Positions 53,094 to 61,826 of a stretch of DNA of 64,000 nucleotides are shown here, in pieces. The stretch is taken from positions 190,001 through 254,000 of the forward strand of contig CAXHUQ010000440.1 of assembly GCA_964020085.1 (NCBI GenBank), written 5' to 3'. Positions within the stretch are counted from its first letter, which is position 1. Every line of letters begins with the position of its first letter. A program made the translations under genes and the position numbers. Below the pieces are notes generated by a model that made no database searches, was not told where the DNA came from, and was given only the letters and a program-made list of their open reading frames with translations. The stretch comes from Micromussa lordhowensis. Its lineage: Eukaryota > Cnidaria > Anthozoa > Scleractinia > Lobophylliidae.

Positions 53094-53690
53094 TCAACCA
53101 GTGTATCCTTTGTCTCTTATAAGATATTTTTTTAGAGCATTTTGTTCTGAATTTCCCTGTATTAGATCAATATTGAAGTCGCCAAGCAGCACAGTTGGAA
53201 TTGTAGGTTCTATTAATACTGAATTGTGAAGATGAGTGAGAGCATGAATTAACTGTAAAATTGTAACTTTTAAAAGTTTTCGAGCGATAGATACCAATAA
53301 CATGAATATTTGGAATTGGTTGACTTAACACCAAAACAGTGATTTCCAAATTATTAAAGTTATATCTGAATGGAATTTTAGTACAATTCAAATCATTCTT
53401 AATTTACACAGCGGTTCCATAGCATGTTAGACTAATTAAAGTCATTTCTGTTAAGAGTAAATTCACTTTAATAGCTGATATGTACATGTATCATATCTGT
53501 CTAACAAGCAAAGTTTTGATTCAACAAAAATGTTCACCTCAGCTTTTTGAATGTTGTAATCACTTCGCACATCATCTATGTGAAGGTACAGAGACCTAAC
53601 ATTCTGAAACAAGATTGGTTTTGTTTGGTGTAAATTGTCAGTCTGTAGCACTGCTAAAGGCACTAGCTTACTTGTGTTCTTAGTCTACTC
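53094..53690 (-). pseudogene. degenerate AP-endonuclease domain of a Helentron or LINE
   Basis: Minus-strand frames in order: KPILFQNVRSLYLHIDDVRS (about 53620-53560), NIFVESKL, IHVIGIYRSK (about 53310), and VLLGDFNIDLIQGNSEQNAL (about 53200). These are the start, middle and GDFN motif of an exonuclease-endonuclease-phosphatase domain. Several frame changes and missing segments show decay. The wording around HIDDVRSD resembles endonucleases I recall attached to PIF1 helicases in Helentrons, but a non-LTR retrotransposon is equally possible. Confidence 0.6.
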
Positions 53691-53757
53691 ATTTCACTTT
53701 AACTTTTTCACTAACTTTTATTTTTTTTCATTCAAATTAAGAATATGCAGTGCATAT

Positions 53758-53816
53758 GAATAAGAATAGCACCTATTCAAGAATGAGGCATACAACAATA
53801 GGTGCTATTCTTATTC
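53758..53816. repeat. perfect 20-bp inverted repeat
   Basis: gaataagaatagcacctatt and its exact complement, with a 19-bp loop. Part of one arm (gctattcttattcaa) also occurs near 8990, so this is likely a dispersed MITE end. Confidence 0.65.
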
Positions 53817-53962
53817 AAATCAGCGATCCGAGTTGATCCGGTCCGACTTTTGTACCTGCCTACACAGCCTACACAGAGCTGTACCAGTGCTTCTTTCCGA
53901 ACGAAATAATCCCCTCGTATAAAAGACATAGTAAAAAATATGGCACAACAAAGGAGGCTTAC

Positions 53963-54065
53963 CTTTAGCTTCCGATGATCGTAGAGCGTTCATTCCAAGT
54001 TGCATTGTTTCCTCCTCTGGGACATTTTTTAAAGACTTTAAACGATTAGTCCCCGATCGTGACAT
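53963..54065 (-). CDS. candidate first coding exon of an unrecognised gene
   Basis: ATG at 54065 opens MSRSGTNRLKSLKNVPEEET and continues 35 codons to an excellent donor (aaag|gtaagc). No family recognised and no second exon found to the left, where an endonuclease relic lies. Could be chance. Confidence 0.3.
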
Positions 54066-54578
54066 CGTCGCTTTTTAGCATCGTAGCTTTGATTGTTTAA
54101 AGATTTCAAAGCGAGTGTCGTAGCTTTCAGAGTTTCAATGTCCATTGCCGTGGCTAGTAAGTTTATTCCTTTATTTGACAATTTTCCATTTTACTTCATG
54201 AAGGTCTAACTGAACGAAAAACCATCCTCCTGCCGCTTTACGCTATGCTATCGCACAAAAATGGTAAAGTACGTCCTTCTAATCTTTCCATGTCCATTTG
54301 TCGCAGCTACTGTTGCTTAGCTTCACTCCACGGATTGAACCAAAAACCACCTTCGTGTCGCGTCAACCGCCATGTTTAAACTCCATGCTAAGGCTGGACA
54401 AAAATTCCGCCTCTAGTTCCGCCTAAAACCTGCCAAACCTACAGGACGAAGTATACAGGACAAAACCATACTTAGCAGGGGAGAGATAGGAGAAACTATT
54501 TAATCCGATTTTAATGAATAAATTAATCAGAATCGAGTGAGTGAGTGAGTGATCGAGCGCCATCCGACTGCCTCCTAA

Positions 54579-54605
54579 GCTCATGGATGTAATACATCCA
54601 TGAGC
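54579..54605. repeat. 13-bp perfect hairpin
   Basis: gctcatggatgta and its complement with a one-base centre, next to a short (GTGA)n run (about 54536-54552). Confidence 0.5.
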
Positions 54606-54749
54606 AAAAATGAGTACAAGGGAATCTGGAATCAAGGGGACATGGAGATACTAGAGGTCACATATACATCATAAAGAAGAAAAAAAACAATGAGCATGGG
54701 AGAATCTGGAAATCATGGGACATGAAAATACGTGGTCATAATGATAGGC

Positions 54750-54861
54750 AATAAGTATGGGTTATTTACCAAGTGTGAGGCCAAGCTGGCTGGATATTGG
54801 CCAAGTTCTTTTTTCGCGTGTTTATGGACGAAGTTGAGGTCCATAAACTTGCCAAAAAAGG

Positions 54862-54893
<32 letters not shown>

Positions 54894-55040
54894 AAAGTTA
54901 GTCAATAAAGGATTTATTATATGGCTTTCAGGGATTTTTTTCTTGCAAGATACAGATGGCTCCATCTTGCCCACTCGGGTAGCCAATCACAGCGCACGCT
55001 TTGGTTCATCTTGCCAGCTCACGGAGCTAGCCATAAAATA
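54750..55040. mobile_element. MITE family A, copy 2
   Basis: Same order of blocks as 1092-1390: gggttatt.accaagtgtga, ggctggatattggccaagtt, an inverted arm, then agtcaataaaggatttatta and ggtagccaatcacagcgcac. Differences are scattered small changes. Confidence 0.75.
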
Positions 55041-55080
55041 AATACAGATACTACAAAGGTTAAAGAAAAACAGTACTCAC

Positions 55081-55265
55081 CGGAATTGAACATAGAAGTG
55101 CAGGTTGTTGAGCCATTTTGGGTCTAGAACAATCTTGCCTAACGCAGCCATTGTCTTTGAAGATTTAGATAAGGGCTTTCTTGACGACTCTTCTTCGACA
55201 TGAGGGCCATGCTTGCAAGCTGACTCAGCCCATGTGTGTTCTCCACAAACGTGGTGTAGCACCCC
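55081..55265 (-). CDS. isolated internal exon of an unrecognised conserved gene
   Basis: The acceptor (ggcag|ggggtg) and strong donor (ccg|gtgagtactg) bound a 61-62 codon open frame: VLHHVCGEHTWAESACKHGP ... MAALGKIVLDPKWLNNLHFY. I recall similar Cys/His-bearing segments in large uncharacterised cnidarian and fish transposon-like proteins, but cannot name a family. The MITE family A copy lies directly downstream, in the intron or replacing the next exon. Cys and His spacing (HHVCGEH...CKHG) suggests metal binding. Confidence 0.4.
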
Positions 55266-56034
55266 CTGCCAAGTGTTCTATAGAGGGAACACTGAACTTT
55301 ATATTTTTCTCACCGAAAGAATATGACTGAAATGGTCACATCGGTCTAAACTGTACAAGCAGGGAGAAATTTAGCCTCTGCAAGGAATAAAAGACAGCTA
55401 CTACTCCACCCCAAAAATTGAATGTTGCATTAATGATGTACAAGGTATATGGTACTCCCTAAAACTTATTGCAATGATAATTTTAATCCAGATCCATAGG
55501 AGAAACAGTTCCACAAATAGCATCACACCATATAGCCTACATTATTCGCTACTTGCACATACCCATAATCCTTTGCGTTTTGGGGGGTAACCAGTAGAAG
55601 AAATGTATGGTATCATGACAAAAATTAGTTCGGTGAGCTCGCAAAACCAATTACTAATGCTTAAAAATGCACCAGAATTTACCAAAATCATGATAGGAGA
55701 AATTTGTACTAGTTTATAACTAAATGTAGAGAATTTTTTTTTTGTCCATACATCGTTACTTACAGGTTACAGCTAATAGCTAGATATACAACTACCTACA
55801 ACACTACACTACAGCTACCAACAAATACTAACCTTATTTACAAAAATACTTACTTACTTACTTACACTATTTATACAAACAAAGAGGACGAGCATTTACA
55901 CTACTTACAATACTAACATTATACTTACATTTACATTACATTGCACTGCTCATACATACACTATTTATACCAGCACTAATTGCAACACATATAACACAAT
56001 ATCCAATCACCTAATGAAATTACAGTTGGCTTAC
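55266..56034. other. non-coding stretch with TTAC/CTAC-rich sequence
   Basis: 55745-55990 is low-complexity with many ctac, ttac and acta words; a T run at about 55735-55743 may be an A tail of some minus-strand insertion. No gene seen. Confidence 0.45.
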
Positions 56035-56256
56035 TTTTTTTTTTTTTTGCCTTCGTTAATATGTTACCAACACTGCATTATACAAAAGCCACGAATTACG
56101 GTCATCGAACAACAACAACAACGACAAAAAAAAAAAAGTGCTCTAAAGAGTAACAAGGTCTCGAATCTTCTTTTTGTCCGCCCCGAGCTTGTTTTTTAAA
56201 AAAGTGAGGTAGGAATTAAAACAGAAGGGGTCTTCATTTTTTGCCGAAATATAAAT

Positions 56257-59200
56257 CTAATTTCTGGCCACGAGCAAACAGTAGTTGATGCCTAAAAAGG
56301 ACTGTTTTCCTGGGTGAAAAGCATATATAATATCACGCTGTTGAAGCTTGATTTGCATGCTATTTTTACAATTCCACCAAGAAGTAAAATCAGACCAAAA
56401 AGCTTTACTAAAGTCACAATCAACAAAGAGATGCACCAATGTTTGGCTTCCACTGCAAAGGTAACATTCGTCATTCTCCGTTATCTTGTCCCTAAAGAGT
56501 CTACTTTTTGTATACAAAATGTTGTGATTAATCTTAAATTGAAAAACTGACAATCTGACATCGAGAGTTAGTTTGAAAGGAAGCTCATAAATATGCGAAA
56601 TTTCATCCACAGTAAAACATGCTATTTCAAGCTTTGCCACTGAGGTGGGCTTCTCAAACAGTTTTTTTGTCAGCATATTTCTAAGGATCTTACTTGAAAT
56701 ATTTTGCAGATCAATAATCCTATTTTTGCAGTCGTAAGTTTCATTCTCCTTGTAGTTGCTCTTGAGTTTCTTTTTCCAGCTCGTAGGAATAGCGTTTAAA
56801 AGCCCTAAATACTGCAAAAAGTGAGTTTTAATGTCGAAAGTATGTTGGAAAACATTGAGAGTCATTAACTTACCATTCTCAGTTATTAGATCTTTTATGT
56901 ATTTAACACCGGCTTCATACCACGATCGATAGAATACTGACTTTCCTGCTATTGTAATAAATTTATTGTTCCAGATAATCTCGTTTTCCACTTCATATTT
57001 GCTCCCGGGAGTGTGACCCACAATCCTCTCCCATGCATTAAGCACGTCTTTGTAAAATAGCGGTAAACCAGAAAGATGCGGAAGAGTTTTAAGTGAGAAA
57101 TTGCAATAGAAAATAAATCCCCCTCCAACGTCACTAAGGTACTCAAGTGGCAGTGATTTCCACATGGCACAATCAGGAACGGATAGTCTTTTAGCCCAAG
57201 CTGCTTTAAGCGATTTGTTAATTATATCAAAATCAGGCATTCCTAGCCCCCCCTCCTTTTTTTCACCAATCATTGTTGTCTTTTTGATCTTTGGGTTCTT
57301 CTGACTCCAAATAAACTTCGCAATCTGTTTATTAACACTTTTTACAAAATCGTCGGGAATTGGAAGAACAGTCGCGACAAAGGTCAATTTAGAGAGCGCT
57401 AATGATTTTACAATGTTAATTTTCCCATACAGAGTCAAGTCTCTCGAAGACCACACGTTGAGACATTTTTCTAAGGAAAGCAACCTTGGTTCTAAGTTTT
57501 TACTATAAGAAATATTCTGGTCTGTAGTAAAGCATATGCCAAGTGCATTGACATAGACCTTGGGCCAACGAATACCAAAGGGAGTATCAGTTCTATTCTT
57601 GTTTGAACCTAACCATAATGCCTCTGTTTTGGACCTATTGAGCTCGAGCCCCGAACATAGTCTAAACAAATCTAGCTTTTCAAATAGATTACTAGCGGAT
57701 AAAGTATCTGCAACCAAACAAGTAGTGTCATCGGCATACTGCGATAATTTAAATTCTTTTGAGTCAAGCGATAGACCCTTTATTGATTTATCACTTCTAA
57801 TCGCGCTTCCTAGGAGCTCCACACCTATAACAAAAAGGATTCCAGAAAGGGGGCACCCCTGTCTAACTCCACGTTCAAGGAGGAAAAAAGGAGTGGCAAA
57901 ACCATTGTTAGTAACACAACTTTGTGGATTTGCATAAAAGGTTTTGATCCATTTTACTAACATATCTCCAAAACCAAACGTTTCTAGAGCCTTGAATAAA
58001 AAAGACCATTCGATGCTGTCAAAAGCTTTCTTAAAATCCAGAAATAACGCAATGCCAGGAATTTTCGAATTTTGACAACGTTCAATAACATCTGAAATCA
58101 AGCGAATGTTCTGCCCAATAAAACGCTTTTTGACATAACCCGTTTGGTCACTATGAATGATGTCCGGTAAGATTTTAGATATTCTCAAGGCTATCGCTTT
58201 AGTAGCAATTTTATAGTCAGTATTCAACAGCGAGATTGGTCTCCAATTATCCAGTACAGTTTTATCTTTACTCTTCTTTGGAATGAGAGTGATGATTCCT
58301 CTTCTTTGAGAGATAGTTAATTCTCCACATTCGAAAGCATAATTCAGACTCTCAACTAGATCTTGCCCTAAACTTTCCCAGAAAGCTAAGTAAAACTCCG
58401 CGGAGAGACCATCCGATCCGGGAGATTTACCTTTTGCCATTTGCTTCAGAGACGCGAGACATTCGTCTTTTGTTAAAAGTCCCTCACAGGATTGCCTTTG
58501 ATCCGCAGATATTTTAGGCAAAGCCGGGTTGATAAAAAAGTGGTCAAAAAGCTGGTCATCTTGGCACGCACCAGTGGAGGTGTAGAGCTTGTTGTAAAAA
58601 CGATACACCTCATTTAAAATTTCTTTGGGTTTAGTAATAGTTGCTTTATCTGAGCGTTTCAATTCAGATATATACTTAGCACTGTGATTTCGTCTCTCTA
58701 GGCGGTAGAAGTATTTAGAATTACGTTCACCCTGTTCACACCAGCGAGCTTTACTTCGTGTCATGGCTCCCTTCGTTTTGAGCAACGATACCTGATTCAA
58801 TTTAAATTTTACATTGTAAAATTTGGACACATTTTCTTCCGATGGATCGAGGCCCATTTCTCTTTGCAGATTACACAGTTCCTGTTGCAACATTTCTTCA
58901 TCATTTCTGCGCTGTTTGGCAAGCCTTTTGGAAAAGAATAGGGTGAAACTTCTAATTTCCATCTTGATCATTTCCCAATATAGTCTTTTATCAGTCACGT
59001 CGCGATATTTTTCTTTATACATCTCTATGTTCTCTTTGAGTTCTTCTATGAAATTCTTATCATCTAAAAGGGCATTGTTAAATTTGAAAAAACCCGGTCC
59101 GCGCTTTTCATACTCCTTGGAAAATAAAGAGAAAGAAACTGCCGCGTGGTCCGAAAAAGACACTGGCAATATCTTGCATTCTTGTATCTGACTAATGATG

Positions 59201-59841
59201 CCGCCTGAGACCAGAAAAAAGTCTAATCTGCAGTGGATTTTTAACGACTTATGGTGCCAAGTAAACAATGCCTCATTTGGGTGCAAGTATCGCCAAGCAT
59301 CCTTTAAGTCCAGAATTCTACAAAGATTACTAATCGCTTGCACCACTGCTCCCTTTTTCTCAACGGGGCAGCCGCCTCTTTTGTCACTTGGTGTAAGTGC
59401 ACAGTTAAAATCACCTCCAACAATAATACTCTCATTTGCATACTTTACAAGCTTACTCTTGAGACCGTCAAAAAATTTCACTTGCTGAGCTAAATCGTTA
59501 GGTGCGTAAATGTTTACAAAAATAAACTTTCCATCATCAATCTGGGCTTCTAATATTATAATTCGGCCCTTTTCACTCGTTGTACACTCAACAACTTCAA
59601 CATCTAGAGACGGATTAAACATGATCACTGTTCCCTTGCTGTGCTTTGAACCGTGACAGAAAAACATGTTGCCTCCCCACTCAGCCGACCAGAGTTTTTC
59701 AATTTCACTAGAGCTATATGCTTCTTGCAAAAATATTACTTGAAATTTATTCATGTGCAGCCATCTGAAAACTTGTCTTCTCTTTCGCGCGTTATTGAGA
59801 CCCCTTGTGTTTACTGTGACGCAAGAAAAAGAGTGTGGCAT
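56257..59841 (-). CDS. LINE ORF2: AP endonuclease and reverse transcriptase
   Basis: 1,194 residues, unbroken. The endonuclease (about 1-235) contains TVNTRGLNNARKRRQVFRWL, FLQEAYS, GGDFNCALTPSDKRGG and SDHAAVSFSL. RT (about 490-760) contains SPGSDGLSAEFY, LDFKKAFDSIEW, RGVRQGCPLSG and catalytic QYADDTTCL. A CCHC-like zinc motif lies near the C-terminus (CYLCSGSQTLVHLFVDC). The domain order and motif wording fit the L1/Tx1 clade. It nicks target DNA and primes cDNA synthesis. Start at 59841 (MPHSFSCVTVNTRG) is right before the endonuclease, as expected. This is the longest intact element ORF in the window and could be active. Confidence 0.92.
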   Translation of the reverse strand: MPHSFSCVTVNTRGLNNARKRRQVFRWLHMNKFQVIFLQEAYSSSEIEKLWSAEWGGNMFFCHGSKHSKGTVIMFNPSLDVEVVECTTSEKGRIIILEAQIDDGKFIFVNIYAPNDLAQQVKFFDGLKSKLVKYANESIIVGGDFNCALTPSDKRGGCPVEKKGAVVQAISNLCRILDLKDAWRYLHPNEALFTWHHKSLKIHCRLDFFLVSGGIISQIQECKILPVSFSDHAAVSFSLFSKEYEKRGPGFFKFNNALLDDKNFIEELKENIEMYKEKYRDVTDKRLYWEMIKMEIRSFTLFFSKRLAKQRRNDEEMLQQELCNLQREMGLDPSEENVSKFYNVKFKLNQVSLLKTKGAMTRSKARWCEQGERNSKYFYRLERRNHSAKYISELKRSDKATITKPKEILNEVYRFYNKLYTSTGACQDDQLFDHFFINPALPKISADQRQSCEGLLTKDECLASLKQMAKGKSPGSDGLSAEFYLAFWESLGQDLVESLNYAFECGELTISQRRGIITLIPKKSKDKTVLDNWRPISLLNTDYKIATKAIALRISKILPDIIHSDQTGYVKKRFIGQNIRLISDVIERCQNSKIPGIALFLDFKKAFDSIEWSFLFKALETFGFGDMLVKWIKTFYANPQSCVTNNGFATPFFLLERGVRQGCPLSGILFVIGVELLGSAIRSDKSIKGLSLDSKEFKLSQYADDTTCLVADTLSASNLFEKLDLFRLCSGLELNRSKTEALWLGSNKNRTDTPFGIRWPKVYVNALGICFTTDQNISYSKNLEPRLLSLEKCLNVWSSRDLTLYGKINIVKSLALSKLTFVATVLPIPDDFVKSVNKQIAKFIWSQKNPKIKKTTMIGEKKEGGLGMPDFDIINKSLKAAWAKRLSVPDCAMWKSLPLEYLSDVGGGFIFYCNFSLKTLPHLSGLPLFYKDVLNAWERIVGHTPGSKYEVENEIIWNNKFITIAGKSVFYRSWYEAGVKYIKDLITENGKLMTLNVFQHTFDIKTHFLQYLGLLNAIPTSWKKKLKSNYKENETYDCKNRIIDLQNISSKILRNMLTKKLFEKPTSVAKLEIACFTVDEISHIYELPFKLTLDVRLSVFQFKINHNILYTKSRLFRDKITENDECYLCSGSQTLVHLFVDCDFSKAFWSDFTSWWNCKNSMQIKLQQRDIIYAFHPGKQSFLGINYCLLVARN

Positions 59842-60228
59842 ACTGACAATAAGAGAATTTGACTTACCTCAGTAAAACGTTTAGCCCGCAAACAGACAGC
59901 AGAATGATACAAGACCTTGTGAGCACCTAAAACAAACTCTATCACTATTTGAGTTGAAAATACTGGACAAAGAGACGAGCCAAGTAGCTAACACTGCACA
60001 ATAACAAGAAAGGATTACACATGCGATAGCCATAATGCTAAACATTAAATTATTTCTTGGTGAATACATTCTAAATTTGGGCGCTAAATTAGACCGGAGG
60101 AAAAAAAAATTTGCAAATCACAAGACTCGCTTTGACAGGCACCACGTTGCAGTCGAGAGAAAATCTAAGCATAACGAAAATAAAACTAGAAAACCAAAAA
60201 CTGTAGTTAAATGTTTCTTTGTAATTAT

Positions 60229-60991
60229 TCATTGGCTTCCTCGAAAAAGCTGACCGTCAATGTACAACTTGTCGTACACCAGCTTCGCCTTGCATCCACG
60301 TTTCCTGGCAGCTCTTAAATGTGGTAAGAGCGATTTCCTGATGTCAACAACTTCTTTTGGGAAGTCCGAAGACACTCCAAAATTTGTTCCAGCAAGGTTC
60401 GGAGCCTTAGACAAAACATAGCTTTTGTCTTTGAAGAAACTAAATTTAGCAATAATTGGTCGAGGCTTACCATCCGAACGCGGTTTGCCTACTCTATGAG
60501 CTCTTTCGATAGAAATGTCTTCCACTTCTTCAACTCGAAGCTCCTTATCCATAAAGTTACGAAGAGTCGACTCTGTTTTGGCGAAGGATTCATCTGCTAC
60601 TTCGGGGATGCTGAAAAAAATTCAAATTGTTCCTTCGGCTGTGACTTTCAAGCTTGATAGCACGTTCCCTCTCCATTTTAAAATCCTTCTGTAAACCATT
60701 AACACCTATTTGAAGTGCTTTGATCGCTCCCTCTTGGAATTTAGAAGTTTCCTTTAGCTCGGCTATTTCCATGTGCGCGAAGGAGAGACTTTCTTTTAAA
60801 TCGATGTTTTCTCTCCGAAGATCATTTAGATTCTCCTTTAGGTCGTCGATTTCCTGGAACCTAGATAGAGCCAGGTCCAACTTCTGGTTGATCGCTTCTA
60901 TGGTGGCAGCCATGTTGTGGCAACTGCAGCTAGGATTGTCATCATCAGTCTGAGAACCGGCGGTTTTTCTAGGCCTCTTTCGCCCCGGCAT
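60229..60991 (-). pseudogene. LINE ORF1 nucleic-acid-binding protein, one frameshift
   Basis: It begins MPGRKRPRKTAGSQTDDDNP (basic), then a coiled coil (IDDLKENLNDLRRENIDLKE) and an RRNNLNF block that starts the RRM-like domain. The C-terminal part (60552-60229) reads IERAHRVGKPRSDGKPRPII then AKFSFFKDK, typical of L1 ORF1p. The two parts are in different frames because of a one-base change at an A7 run (60614-60620 on the plus strand). It would coat LINE RNA. Confidence 0.75.
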
Positions 60992-61060
60992 CTCCTTCGA
61001 GTTCTCTTCGAGAAGACATGTTACTAATACTGAGACATGCAAAAAAGGTGGGTTTGTTTA

Positions 61061-61826
61061 TTTTCTTTGCCAGAAAACAGAACTTTTGCCAGTCACTGAA
61101 GCATAGTTTTGACTGCCAATTTGTTGCAATCTTTCCATTTTAGCTGTCAACATCATCTGCAAGTCCTGCAATTACAGATGAAGAACAGAAAAAAAAGACA
61201 AAAAGGTTTGTGAAAGGGTATTTGTTTTAAAAAAGTCTTTCAATTTATAATAATTTCAATAGCAAGTATTAATGAGAGTGTGCATTTATTCTCGTGAAAA
61301 GAGCTAATGCCTTTTTCGTTTTAAAATAGACCAGTTCAGGGTAGTGCATCACATGTACAACTTGTAAATTCTCTGGGCAACATATCATGAAACTTGAAAG
61401 CTGTATGGAAAATAATAGTTAACCCTTTGCATTTCAGGTAGTATTTCAAAAGCAAATGGTGAACATGAATTGGGCTTTTGTAATTAAAATCACTATACTT
61501 CAAACTAATTAGCTTATTAACTCTGCCTAAAATTTTGTCATATATATATTTTTTTGAGGCAGAAAGATTCCCAGTCAGTTGTTGTTCATCAATCCAAACA
61601 GTTGACCATAATAGTGCCTATCTTGATAATGGTAATGATGATAATGTTGAAAGTTAGCATGTAAGTCACTGTTGAATGAGAATGAATTTCAAGAGATGTC
61701 TATATTAAGCCTCCCTCATATTACCATTCACAAGGTTTTATTCCTATGTGTAAAAACAAATTTTGACTTTATAGGCACCTGTTCCAGAAAGTCCAGGTTT
61801 CAAACATTGTGTTGGTTGATCATTAG
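61061..61826 (+). other. upstream region of coiled-coil gene, possible small exon
   Basis: A possible exon at about 61145-61205 (STSSASPAITDEEQKKKTK) sits between a pyrimidine tract with tag and a donor-like aaaag|gtttgt. The rest is AT-rich with a short TA run near 61544. The link to the downstream exon is not established. Confidence 0.35.

Larger units (their letters stand above)
56035..61060 (-). mobile_element. L1/Tx1-type LINE, nearly full length
   Basis: Minus-strand element with ORF1 (60991-60229, one frameshift) and ORF2 (59841-56257). A T run at about 56035-56049 is a candidate poly(A) tail, and a short 5-prime leader extends to about 61060. No target duplication was identified, so the ends are approximate. 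Confidence 0.8.
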
